A DNA stretch of 64,000 nt from Talpa occidentalis (Eukaryota > Chordata > Mammalia > Eulipotyphla > Talpidae). This document shows, in pieces, positions 23,423 to 33,845 of the stretch; positions within the stretch are counted from its first letter, which is position 1; each line of letters opens with the position of its first letter. Both the position numbers and the translations under genes were made by a program. Below the pieces are notes generated by a model. It worked only from the letters and a program-made list of their open reading frames with translations, had not been told where the DNA came from and made no database searches. The stretch lies in assembly GCF_014898055.3 (NCBI RefSeq), contig NW_023601543.1:15833314-15897313 (forward strand), given 5' to 3'.

Positions 23423-24480
23423 GAGCTGCAGCGCTGCTGCTACCTCAGGCATGAATGGGTTTAAGGGCTGGGTATGTATGTACCCCAGTGCCATGAGCTT
23501 GGTTCAGGCATCTACTGAATCTACCCTGCAATGACAGCAAGCCTGTCCTGACCTCACTGTAGTGCATATCTGGATTCACAGGCTAGATTCCCCTTTGATA
23601 TGGTGCCTAATTGAAAATGGACCAGTCTGATTGGAGCTTGACCAGCTGGAATTGTAAATGGGCCAATCAGGCTTGAAAAGCAGGGTATATAAGCAGAGGC
23701 TTCTGAGAGCTAGGATTTGTTGGAACCTTGGTATTTAGACTCATTGGGTCTTCTCCAGGAATGACCTATGGAGGCAGACTCTTCAGGAAGATGCTTGTGG
23801 ACCTCCAAAAGAACTTTGTAGACTTCCGTGACCGTATCTGATCTCCACTTCAAACTGCAGCCTAACTGCTGTTCCTGTCACCGGCCTTGCCTCTGGCATC
23901 ACCTGCTGGTGGGCACCATTAGGCTGTGCCTGTGGGCCTGGTCCTGATTCCTCAAAGGGCTGTAACACTAGTGCCTGTACTCTGGCACTGTCAGCACTGC
24001 TGACCTGTGACCAGCTACCTTTGAGAACTGGCTTCTGCTTCTGTTCCTCTGGCACCGCCATTTGGTGCTGTGGCCTCTGGCACTGTTCAGTCTGGTGTCT
24101 GGCACTGGCCTGCCCTGTCTGCAAATAGTTGTTGCTAGCTGATGTGTTACCACCTCAGCAGTGCTGCCAGAGAATAACTCCAGCTGCTGCCATGAGTTGA
24201 ATCTTGATTCACTGCTACTGGCATACCTACGGCTCCAGGCCCTCTTTGAAGGTTCAGCACCATTTTGAACAAGTAACCTTGGTTTTGGACAACAGAACAC
24301 TGTGGACATTGTCTAGGGTGAGACAGCCTGCCTTTTGTGGCCTTAGAAATTTTCCCTATCTCCCATTTGTCAATAAGCCCCATTGTTGTTGTACCCTAAG
24401 CCTCAGTGCTGTCTTGTAGTTGTGAGCACATTGATAAGAACCTGTCCCCAAACTGTGGCACTGATTAACACTTTTAATTG
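23423..24480 (+). mobile_element. GC-richer LTR-like unit of about 1 kb
   Basis: This block differs sharply in base composition from its flanks. It carries a CCAAT box (23663-23667), a strong TATATAA (23686-23692) about 20 bp later, and a CAATAAGCC poly(A)-like site (24372-24377), so it has the layout of an LTR with a long R. The phrase CTCTGGCAC recurs within it (about 23980-24100). It interrupts a split L2/MIR-like repeat. No terminal TG/CA pair or target duplication could be fixed, and the 113-aa minus-strand frames show no domain. A retroposed transcript or unique promoter-like DNA are alternatives. Confidence 0.45.
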
Positions 24481-25694
24481 TGATTCACAAATGTCTAAGA
24501 CATGGCTCCTTTTCTCAGAGTCTTAATTATATGTAGCCCATGATTTATTTCAATGATTTATTACTAATTTTCATGGAAATTTATTGTCCTCAGCAAACTT
24601 ACTCGAAGATATATACAAATGTTTTAAGATCTTTGTTGAAGTCCAAACTGTATGTCCAAATGTCCTGTGCATCTATTATGACCGTCTAGTAATTATTGTT
24701 AAAATTTATTCTTTAAAGTTATTCCTGAACTTCTCAATAATCTGTTTTGGAAATGCTTGCACCTTTATTCCCTTGGAGGGAGGTCAGTCTAAGTATCTTA
24801 TAATGTGTGCTGAAAAAAGGGCAGCGCTGCTGAAGCCTGATTGAAAATCTGATCATCTCCCTAATGTCACAAGGACATCGTGAGACAATGACTGAGGAGC
24901 TATGCACCAGTACCCAGCTGGATCCCTGATACTTACATTGACAGATACATTATCAACGGAGACATTGATTTAGAGTGAATTAAGTAACCAATTTCCATTT
25001 TCAAGCCTCCAATTCCATTTTAGCACCAGAAGATATTAACCAGTATTCTTGTCGGTGAAATCTGATTGTGTTAAGGAGGGTGCCTGAACAATTGGAGGGA
25101 GCCAGGATAGGAAATTAGAGTTTTGAGTTTTGCTCCCATCTCTAGCCTGCTGGGTCACCTTGAGATACTTACATCATGGCTGCTTCTTAATTTCTAAAAA
25201 TGAAATCTTACTTGCTATAACGGTGAAAGAATTTTTGGATTGCTGACTTGTTATGTATAATTGTCTCAAGGTAAGTACATGCAAGAAATTTCTGTAGATG
25301 CAGGGTTTTGCAATATATTGAAATGAAACACTAGGTTGTTATTGAAATATACTACTTTTCATTTGTATAGCTAACAAACTAAAAACCAAAATGTCTTAAA
25401 TGCTCTCATTTCCAGCAGTATCCCAGCAGATTGATAGAGCATGGCAAAGGTTACGATAGGGAAGAGGAATAGAAATCTTATATATGAAGTCATTGTAAAA
25501 ATACAAAAAACATTATGTAATAACTCTTCTGGGTTTAATTGTGCCACTTTAAATATTTCAAGGATATATGGGCACTATTTGTCATTAACTCATATTTTAA
25601 AAAATAAATATATTACTAGAATTTGTTGGTTATGAATATGCTATTAAACTGTAAAATTATTCTAGTATTTTTTCTCTCTCTGGTACATACTTAT
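24481..25694. other. non-coding DNA, no gene seen
   Basis: Apart from the probable resumption of the split repeat in the first 60 bases, nothing is recognised. Confidence 0.45.
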
Positions 25695-25850
25695 ACTAAT
25701 AGCACAATTATATAGCATTTACAATTCATATGTAAGTCCATTTATTTTAGCTATTATGATTATTATCTTTATTTCATAGTTGAAGAAATTGAACCTCAGG
25801 GAGATTGTTACATGCTAATATTTTCTAACTAGGATGAAAATTGTGATATT
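25695..25850 (-). repeat. MIR SINE relic
   Basis: 'CTTTATTTCATAGTTGAAGA', 'AATTGAACCTCAGGGAGATT' reads as the complement of the MIR core (…gaggaaactgaggctcagagagg…). Confidence 0.7.
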
Positions 25851-26016
25851 CCTCATCCACTGCTGGTGATCTCTCCAAACAGGATGCTGTGTTTATTAAG
25901 TTCTGATACAGCTAAAGAAAACATTGAAACCAAAGATTAATTTGTGTCAAAGTTCTCAAAAAAAATTATGTTTCATTACTGAGATGAGCTACTTGAAGTA
26001 TGGCCTTTATTTATAT

Positions 26017-26059
26017 ATATAATATATATATATAATATATATATAAGATGTATGTATAT
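26017..26059. repeat. (TA)n microsatellite in a SINE tail
   Basis: TA-rich array lying between the left target duplication (26003-26016) and the SINE tail. It probably grew from the A-rich tail after insertion. Confidence 0.85.
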
Positions 26060-26331
26060 ATATATTAAAGATTTATTTATTCATGCATACAAGAGCCAGG
26101 GTACAGGCCAGATGTGCGGGAGAGTGAGAGGATTCACCAGAGACAGAGCAGGGAGCAGAACAAGCAGACTGACTGAAAGACACTGCTGAGGGGAGGAGCG
26201 GACGTGTCAGGAGAGGTCTGCTAAGCCATGTGGGTATCTCACCATCTGGCCAGGATCGAACCCGCGCTGCAGAGGCTCCAGACCATTTCACAGCGCTGCG
26301 CTCAACCACTTGTGCCACCAGGGGAGGCCCA
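26060..26331 (-). mobile_element. tRNA-derived SINE, type B, full length
   Basis: Minus-strand copy with a good B box (complement GGTTCGATCC near 26253-26262) and the complete tRNA start at the right end (complement GGGCCTCCCC). Target duplication GCCTTTATTTATAT at 26003-26016 and 26332-26345, perfect over 14 bp. The tail has become a TA microsatellite. Confidence 0.95.
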
Positions 26332-26501
26332 GCCTTTATTTATATTACAGAACATACAGAACACTCAAAACACCTGTTACTTAACTTATTTTTAGTCCCA
26401 TGATGATATCCATAGTGTCTGAAAATAAATGGCTTTTGTTATTTAATTGCAGGGTATTTTAGATTCTATTTAGGGAGAGCTCCATAAAAAATGACAAATA
26501 T

Positions 26502-26761
26502 GGGCCTCCCCGGTGGCACAAGCGGTTGAGCGCAGTGCTGAGAAGCTGTCTGCAGCCTCTGCGGTGCCGGTTTGATTCCCGGCCGGCCAGTGAGATTCCC
26601 ACATGGTGCGGGAGACCTCTCCTGTCATGCCTGCTGTTCCCCTCAGCAGTGTATTTCAGTCTTTATGTCTGTTCTGCTCCCTGCTCTGTCTCTGGTGGAT
26701 TCTCTCACTGCCCACGCCTCTGGCCTGTACCCCGGTGCTTGTATAAATAAATAAATCTTTT
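26502..26761 (+). mobile_element. tRNA-derived SINE, intermediate between types A and B
   Basis: The body is type B-like (CCTCTGGCCTGTACCCC) but the tail reads GTGCTTGTATAAATAA, as in type A. The B box is GGTTTGATTCC. Target duplication AAAAAATRACAAATA at 26486-26500 and 26762-26776 with one mismatch. It faces the preceding SINE head to head across 170 bp. Confidence 0.96.
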
Positions 26762-26926
26762 AAAAAATAACAAATACCTTTGGGAAATGTTGCATATGAT
26801 TTTCTTTTCTTGGAGAGTCATAGTGCATGTTAACAGATTAAAGTTTTTGTGAAATCCTGTAAAATGGAAATGTGCTTAAGTTTGTTAAACTTTCTTTTTA
26901 AGTCTAATACCTATTACACCTTTCCC

Positions 26927-27198
26927 GGGGGCCTCCCTGATGGCACAGGGGTTAAAGACTGTGCTATGGAGTTATGTCCAGCCACTGCTGCTTGAGTTCA
27001 ATCCCTGGCCGGCCAGGGAGAAACCCACATGGCGCAGCAGAACTTTCCTGCTTTTCCTGCTTCTCCCCTTTGCAGTGCGTTTCAGTAGATCCACTTGTTC
27101 TGTTCCCCACTCTCTCTAGTGAATCCTCTCACCCCCCACATCTCTGGCTTGCACGCCAGTTCTTGTATGCATAAATGAAGAAATCTTAAAAAAAAAAA
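26927..27198 (+). mobile_element. tRNA-derived SINE, type B, full length, older
   Basis: Starts GGGGCCTCCCTGATGGCACAG. The tRNA acceptor pairing remains visible (CTCCCTG near the start against CAGGGAG near 27014-27020). Type B tail with TGCATAAATGAAGAAATC. Only a weak flanking match (CTTTCCYGG) remains of the target duplication. Confidence 0.93.
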
Positions 27199-28260
27199 CT
27201 TTCCTGGAACACCAGTATTTACATAAAATACAATTTGGAAAATGAAAAGCAGTTATTCTACTTCTAATAACATTATTCCTTTTTCTTACCTAATTGTCTT
27301 TTTAGTAAAAACTAAAAAATCTAAGATAAATTGATGGTGAACATGGCTGTACTCAGATTATCATTAAAATGGAAACTTATAGAGGCCAAGATCTATTTTC
27401 CTATGTTTACTAAAGAATCTCAGTTGCTCAGTATATTCTTTAAGTAGGTTTTATGACATTAGCAGGTAAATCTCTGAACATTCTCATGTGTGAGAAGAAT
27501 TAAATATTCTTGGACATTTTAAGAAATATAAGTATACATTCACACACATTGGACATCTTTCCAGGAGCTGAGGGATGAAGAGTTGGTCTTTTTTTGTTGC
27601 CTGTTATTTCAACAGCGAGGTCATTTCTATGGTGTCTGTCCATTGCTCTTATTCTTAGCTAAATGAAATATTGGTTGTAAGGTATAGACTTTTTTGTGGC
27701 TTTCTAGATATTATTTTAGGGACTGATGGATTAGATTAAATGTTGTTTATAATGATGTGCCAATCAGAATAAAGTCACATTCATATCATTTGTAGTAAGG
27801 CTTCATTTGAAATATTGTCACCCATGATATCCATCCCCTCCTGGGAAAGCAAAGCTTATTTCAGACTGGCAAATAGTAACTGAGGGGATGATTCAGTGTC
27901 ATAAACTGAAAATCTCTTTCCTTTAAATTGACCAATATGACAAAGGGTATTCCTACATAATTTATTGTGACACTTTACCCTTTACATGGAAGAAATCTGG
28001 AAGATAGGAAACAAAAAAACCTAGGCAAACGGTTGCTGAAAGTATACTAGACTTTTGGGGCTCAAGTACTGATAATATCAGAAAATGATGAGAATTTATG
28101 CTAAGACTTTCAGAACATGGGAGAAAATGTAGCCATGGAAGGATTCGAGAGTTGAATGTGAACCTCTGCAGTTTCATGCCTTATTATGTCTCACTGTTTT
28201 GCCAAGCTTCTGTAATACAAATTTATTAAAGATTTTCAGATCCTTTATTGGATTACTTTC
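27199..28260. other. non-coding DNA, no gene seen
   Basis: No gene or nameable repeat. Confidence 0.45.
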
Positions 28261-28732
28261 TGCTATTCCCTTTACCTGGAACATTCCTTTACACCCTTCT
28301 CCTGCTCTAATTTGATGATTTCCTTCATAGGCTTCAGTTCTTCAGGTGTTATTTGTTCTGGGAAGGCATTTTTGTTCCCTGCCCACCCACCTTTCCTGAT
28401 TTTTGTTATAAGTTGGATGTCCATCCTGTGTGATTTCAGAGCTCCCTGCATTTCCCTGATCATTGCACCCACACTACTATGTAATGGGTACAATATCATA
28501 TATGTGTTTATATTCATAGTGTAATATATTCTACATGTGCACTGTGTATAGACTGCACATGGCATGATGTACATGATGTTCTATATGGAAATGTCTGTTG
28601 AGTCTCTGTGTCCTTTGCTGAAATTTTAGCTTCTTTGGGCAAGGACTATGTTTTCCTTCTTTACCATTTTTATTTATAACATTATGTAGCAGATAGTAGG
28701 TTCTCAATAATTATTTGCTGAGTGAATAAATA
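28261..28732 (+). repeat. L2 LINE 3' end, well preserved
   Basis: Runs almost in full through the L2 3' consensus: 'TGCTATTCCCTTTACCTGGA', 'CTTCAGGTGTTATTTGTTC', 'GGGAAGGCATTTTTGTTCCC', 'CTTTGGGCAAGGACTATG', 'GATAGTAGGTTCTCAATAAT' and 'TTGCTGAGTGAATAAAT'. A 70-100 aa open frame over it on both strands is coincidental. Confidence 0.85.
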
Positions 28733-28786
28733 TAGTACTTTATTATTTATGTCATGTCTTACTGTATTTTCTGCTCATCATTCTAG

Positions 28787-28884
28787 ATCTTCAGAAGGAA
28801 AGAAAAGAGAGGAGACTAGAATGACTCCCAGAATTATAGTATCATGGAAGTTGTGAGCAGGAACCAATCTGACAAGGGAGAAAG
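28787..28884 (+). other. candidate non-coding exon
   Basis: A 98-bp interval is preceded by a pyrimidine-rich tract ending in CATTCTAG and followed by a consensus splice donor AAAG|GTGAGTAC. All three frames contain stops, so it cannot be an internal coding exon. It could be an untranslated first or middle exon, a long non-coding RNA exon, or a cryptic pair of splice sites. Nothing else in the window supports a transcript. Confidence 0.25.
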
Positions 28885-30044
28885 GTGAGTACATGACATT
28901 TTGTCTCAAACTGAAATCCCAAGAATGCTTACAATTTGATTTTGATGGTATCTGTACAAAGTGGATATTTCCCTTGTGATTTTATCTCTTTCATTCAAAA
29001 TTCTGGCAATTGTTCAACTTTCATTCTATAAAGAAAAAAGATAAAAACAAAGAACCTATTTGTTAATCTTTAAATAGGTAAAAGGAAGCATTTGCAAATG
29101 GCCAGTAGTTTGACTTTGTGAAGAGATCTAGAATGTGATTTATTTACATTAGTATTTTGTATTAATTTTTTCAATGCATAAAGTTTAAAAACTTTACACA
29201 CCCCTACCCTCATGCTGCAGTCTTATTCATTCCACATGCAGGATATGCTGTTTTCAAAGTAAACCTTTTAACTTTTCCTTTGTTGTTTTCCACCCATATC
29301 TGTCTCTGGCTATTTGTGACTCTAACCATGGACTTTGGACTATAATGATAAAATGAATAAATCAACTCTGCTAAACAGTTGACAAGGTACCAGCTCCAAT
29401 GCAAAAATATATATATATATACATCATCTGTATCTTTGTTTATCTGAGAAAAGTAAGGCGATGGCCTCTGCTTTCTTTTGATTTGTATTACCCATATTTT
29501 CTACATTGCCCAAAACATTGCCCAATTACAGTATTTTCCAAGTACAAAATATTACCTCTGTGGTTTGTGATTTTTCTGCCAATCTTTATACTTTAAATGA
29601 CTAGTGAAATAGTAAATTTCTCTGGGAAATTATGTTTCAATAATCTAATAGTTTGGTTATGAAAGGAAGGAACAAGATGGTTTACTAGTAACATCTTCTG
29701 TTAATGGTGATACTGTTCTGACATTTTTCCCAGAGCTTCAAATTTTAGCTTCAGATTGTATGAAATAGCGCAAGGTAATATTGTTTGTGGAGTGGATTAC
29801 AGAAAAATTAATCAATTATCATTAAGTTGGTCATTATGTAAGAGCTGTGCAGCGCTGTTATTATTCCCAGTTCTGTGCTAGAAGTTACAACAAAATAAAA
29901 CTGTTATGTTTACATACCTAGAATTTACTTAAAATCTTGTTGGAGAAAAAAAAAAAGTAAGTCTCAGTAAAAATCATGCCATAATTTTACGAATTGTGAG
30001 TGCTAGGGATATACTACAAAGTGCATTTTTATATGATTTCTATG
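28885..30044. other. non-coding DNA, no gene seen
   Basis: Contains a short (AT)n at about 29407-29421 and an A-run at 29945-29956. No gene. Confidence 0.45.
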
Positions 30045-30250
30045 GAGATTCCTTAAAAACTAAAAATGGAAATTCAATTCCATATGATACTACAAATCAT
30101 GATGCAAGTCTGTATACATAACAGCATTTCCACAATTGCCAAGTCACAGAATCAACCTAAGTGCCCTTCCACAGAAGAATGGACAAAGAAACTTTGGAAC
30201 TCAGTGGAATACTCCACAGCTCTTTTAAAAGATGGGACAAATAGATGAAC
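30045..30250 (+). mobile_element. old L1 3' segment, left part
   Basis: Follows L1 ORF2 C-terminal text ('CTTAAAAACTAAAAATGGAA', 'CCATATGATACTACAAATCA', 'ATTTCCACAATTGCCAAGTC', 'GAATGGACAAAGAAACTTTG', 'AAGATGGGACAAATAGATGA'). It is interrupted at 30256/30257 by a solo LTR and resumes at 30641. Decayed: internal deletions and stops. Confidence 0.85.
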
Positions 30251-30256
30251 CTTGAT

Positions 30257-30634
30257 TGTCCCGACCCACGGGATTCGTAGGCACGAAAAGAGAAGGGCTG
30301 AGGATTGAAATGAGGGGCTTGACAACTTGACGCTAGCGTTTGCTTCTTTATTTTTCCTTTTCCTTTCTTTTACTTTTCCCTGTCTTTCTTCCTTCCCTGA
30401 CCTTCTCTCTGCTCCTCTCGCAATAACCTCTCTCGCAATAACCTCTCGCAATGACCTCTCGACTTCTCGTGGTTCTCTTCTTATATCCTGGTAGCTCCTC
30501 CCATCGTACCTCCCAGTCTCATTTGATTAATAGGAAACACCTGTGGTTTCTCAGCAGGCAAAACGGTAAAGCGAAAACTAATTAATAGCACGTGTGTTGC
30601 GCAACATGGCGCATGCTCCAGGTGGCTCCGGACA
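30257..30634 (-). mobile_element. solo LTR of an endogenous retrovirus, 378 bp
   Basis: The unit has perfect LTR ends. On the plus strand it reads TGTCCCGACC…GGCTCCGGACA, so both ends carry the TGTCC/GGACA inverted repeat with terminal TG and CA. The 6-bp target CTTGAT is duplicated exactly (30251-30256 and 30635-30640). Removing the LTR and one copy restores a continuous L1. Signals read on the minus strand: TATA box GGATATAAG (near 30487-30480) and poly(A) signal AATAAA (30352-30347), about 130 bp apart, followed by a short U5. A 6-bp duplication is typical of class II (ERVK/betaretrovirus-like) elements. No viral gene is present: the internal part was removed by LTR-LTR recombination. Confidence 0.93.
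30414..30466 (-). repeat. tandem GAGAGGTYATTGC repeats inside the LTR
   Basis: Three close copies of GAGAGGTYATTGC (minus strand) lie just downstream of the LTR TATA box, about where transcription would start. They would fall in the R region of the transcript. Confidence 0.85.
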
Positions 30635-30640
30635 CTTGAT

Positions 30641-30965
30641 GTGATTATGTTATGTGAAATAAGTCAGAAAGTGTAAGAAAGATACCAGAAAATTTCACTC
30701 ATCTGTGAAATATAAATCACAAAAAAAAAAAAACGTACACAGGAACAATAAATCTTGGAGTTAGTGAAAGATATAAAGCTTATCAGAGCAAACAATGGGG
30801 AGGTAGGAAAGAATGGGGGAGGGAGGAACATGGGTAATTGACACAGGTGGTTTGATGGAGTGTGAATCGAAAATGTGCATATATGGAGGAGTAAAAATAT
30901 TACCCCAAAATTAAAATGTTAAGTTGAAAAAATAATTTTTAAAAGGATACAAAGACAAAGTATGA
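30641..30965 (+). mobile_element. old L1 3' end, right part
   Basis: Continuation of the L1 split by the solo LTR: 'GTGAAATAAGTCAGAAAGTG', 'TTTCACTCATCTGTGAAATA', then a 3'-UTR with a G-rich patch (GGGGGAGGGAGG) and A-rich end. A 13-base A-run sits at 30720-30732. Confidence 0.85.
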
Positions 30966-31049
30966 TGTCTGAGATAGAGACCATCCCATTACTTATGTTT
31001 GTTTAAATGCAAATTGTGGCAGTAATCTACATTAGAAAATAGGCTTATG

Positions 31050-31344
31050 GTTATAAGCTGGTGGCACAGCGGTTGAGCCCTGGGTTGCGAGAGGCTGCCC
31101 ACAGCCTCTGCAGCGCCGGTTAGATCCCCAGCCGCCGGGCGAGGGTCCACAGGCGCGCAGACCTCTCCTGCCCGCCCCGCTGCTCCCCTCAGCAGTGTAC
31201 TTCGGTCCTTCTGCCTGCTCTGCTCCCCGCTCTAGCTCTGGTGAATTCTCTCACCCTCCCGCGCTTCTGACTGTACCCAGTGCTTGTATAAACAAACAAA
31301 CAAACAAATAAATAAATAAAATCTTTGAAAAAAAAGAAAAGAAA
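31050..31344 (+). mobile_element. tRNA-derived SINE, type A, young, altered 5' end
   Basis: Target duplication AGAAAATAGGCTTATG at 31034-31049 and 31345-31360 is a perfect 16 bp. The A box region (GTGGCACAGCGGTTGAGC) is intact, the B box is GGTTAGATCCC (one change), and the body and type A tail are close to consensus. The normal GGGCCTCCCC start is replaced by GTTATAAGCTG. The tail mixes AAAC, AAAT and AAAAG units. Confidence 0.96.
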
Positions 31345-31424
31345 AGAAAATAGGCTTATGTATTCACATTCTTCTCTGTGTGCCCATTAATTATGGAAGA
31401 CTGGGCAGATTTAGAACTGTAGCT

Positions 31425-31630
31425 TCGAACAATACCCATCACTTGTATAGCACTTGTTATATGTAAGGAAATATTCTAACCACTTCATGACTATTAATTT
31501 ATTTCACTCTCATGGCTCTGTAAGGTTTTATAGATGAGGAAACTAAGATACAGAAAGGTAAAGTAACTAGGTATTGTCATAGAACTGCGAAATAGCAGAA
31601 CCAACATTTGAACCTACACTGTTTGGTTCC
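31425..31630 (-). repeat. MIR SINE relic
   Basis: Good antisense MIR text: 'TAGCACTTGTTATATGTAAG', 'TATAGATGAGGAAACTAAGA', 'GAAAGGTAAAGTAACTAGGT', 'AGCAGAACCAACATTTGAAC'. One of the best preserved MIRs here. Confidence 0.88.
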
Positions 31631-31639
31631 AGATTTGAA

Positions 31640-32171
31640 TATTATTTATTGTGGCTTGGGTTATTCTTGCTTATTTGCAGGGCCTCAGCTAACTTCTTGG
31701 TGTATCCATATATGGTTAAGCATGTGTCTTTCAGACCCTTTTCTTTGGTTTACTTTGACCTCCAATTTATTTTTGATAAATTATGTAAGTTCTAGGATAC
31801 CTGGTGGGAGTTTTACCCCAGGGTCAGGAAGAAGGTTGTATATGTATGAAAAGTAGAACTTTTACAGTTACTTGGTAATTATGATATGCATTATTGAACA
31901 CTTAGCTGTTTTCTTTGATTTTTGCTCTTATGTAGTAGTGGGTTAAGGATTATAGTAGTCTACCTGATGACTATAAGCCAACAAGGTGTCAATTGTAAAG
32001 GCTTTTCAGGAAAGGCCTAGACTCTGGGGTGGGTAACTTTCCAGAGTATACCTCTTCTACAGTGATCAGACATTTTGGAGAGGTACAAATAGTTTTCCAT
32101 CAGCCTCAATCTTTCCATATATTTGGTCATCTTTCGGTATAGACTCTTTCAATAAGGTTTATGTTTATGAT
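31640..32171. other. non-coding DNA, no gene seen
   Basis: No gene or clear repeat. Confidence 0.45.
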
Positions 32172-32189
32172 TAATAATTATATATTATA

Positions 32190-32453
32190 GGGGCCTCCCT
32201 GGTGGCACAGGCAGTTAAGCGTGCTCTGTGAAGCTGTCCGCAGCCTCTGCAGCGTGAGTTCGATGCTGGCCGGCAAGAATCCCACATGGCGGGCAGACCT
32301 CTCCTGTCTCGCCCACTGCTCCCCTCAGCAGAAATCCCCTCAGGCAGATTTCTGTCATCTGCCTGTTCTGCTCCCCGCTCTGTCTCTGGTGAATCCTCTC
32401 ACCCTCCCACACTTCTGGCCTGTACCCCGGTTCTTGTATAAATAAATAAATCT
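32190..32453 (+). mobile_element. tRNA-derived SINE, intermediate type
   Basis: Head is type B (GGCACAGGCAGTTAAGCG), the tail is mixed (CCCCGGTTCTTGTATAAATA). An 18-bp target duplication with one mismatch lies at 32172-32189 and 32454-32471. The body contains a small local duplication: AGCAGAAATCCCCTCAGGCAG in place of the usual AGCAGTGTATTTCAG. Confidence 0.96.
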
Positions 32454-32471
32454 TAATAATTATTTATTATA

Positions 32472-33699
32472 TCCTACCATCCAAAACTCCCAACCATCTA
32501 CTATAAAAGTACTGAATAGGTAAGACTTGGTATTACTAGAGAGTAAAGCTATGTTTGCTTAAAGACCTAGTAAGTCTAAGTTTTCTTTCCTTCAGTTCCT
32601 TCTGTTTTTGATATCCTATCTCCAAAGCATATTGTTTCCATGGTTCTTCTCAAATTGTTTTCTAAATTCACATTTGTAAAGAGGATCTGAACACATTTGC
32701 TAGAAACATCCTATATAGCATATGGCATAAGATCTCTGCTGTTTCACCTTTCTCACTAAGTGGGGCTAATACCGACCCTCACACTTCCCACACCACTGAG
32801 CCTGCTAAGGAATGCCAGTTAGTCCACATTCCTCCCTCCCTGAGAACAGATCTCAACATGTAATAGAATTAAAAATGGTTCATCTTCACTGAAATGCTCT
32901 TTCTACATCAAAATATTATTTTGTTTATTTTGCTCTTGTTTGGCAATGCAGTGGAAGGGAATTCCACTATGCCTGTCACACTGATTGACAGAAATGAAGC
33001 ATGAAAGAGAGCAACTGTGTTTATGAGCCAGAGAGGTGAAAACTAGACAAGACCTGGATCATATATTTTTAACAACTTAATAAATTTCTTTCACCCATTC
33101 CCCAAATCTTCTCATTTCTAGCCAGAAAAGAATGACATCAGGTTTCAGCTAGAAATGAATTTTTGTTTGTGAAGGTTGGAAAGTTATGACTATAAAACTT
33201 ATTTTTTTTAATGAAATTGCAGTATCCTCCAGAGTCCCACTCAAACCTAATCCTTGGGGCCATGATATTCTTATAGGAAAGAAAACCTTTGTGCTACTCC
33301 AGCAACTAAATTCTTCTGGACAGGTCTAAAATTGTCCCTTTTTATATGGAGTTCTGGATACTCTCATGTGTTAGAGGAAAGTCTGTCTTACTTTACTATC
33401 ATAGGCCTTTGATATTCAGAGTGAAATCAGGAAAGAAATAATTATATTGAACATGTTTTATTGAGGCCATTTAACACATTTAGAGCCAGTCGAAGGGCAA
33501 ACTGTGCCAGGATCTACAGTTGATGATGGCCTCTGTCTCATTTCTGGGAACTCCTGAGTAAAAATAATATTTTTTTCTTAAAATATTAAAACCCATTTTT
33601 CCCTTTAATTACATATCCCTCACCTATGTGATATTCTCTTATCCCTTATTGAAGCAACATAATTGAAGGACTGCAAAATTTTAAGGAAAAACCCACAGA
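32472..33699. other. non-coding DNA, no gene seen
   Basis: No gene or nameable repeat. Confidence 0.45.
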
Positions 33700-33845
33700 T
33701 TGGAAACATGGCTATGCAAATTAGTAGCTTAAAGTGACATCTTGGAAAAATAATGAACAACCCTGACTCTGTTTCCTCCTGTGTAAATAGAAAATAATAG
33801 TATTCATCCTCTGGGATGGTTTAGAATAAATGAGGCATAAATATA
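33700..33845 (+). repeat. MIR SINE relic
   Basis: 'GACTCTGTTTCCTCCTGTGT', 'AGAAAATAATAGTATTCATC', 'TTTAGAATAAATGAGGCATA' are in MIR order. Confidence 0.75.

Noticed and set aside
23783..24309. Two 113-aa minus-strand open frames
   Set aside because: They are glutamine/serine-rich because of the GC-richer composition of the LTR-like unit. Overlapping frames of similar length in two phases argue against selection for protein.
28787..28884. Coding exon
   Set aside because: All three frames between the splice-like sites contain a stop. It is kept only as a candidate non-coding exon.
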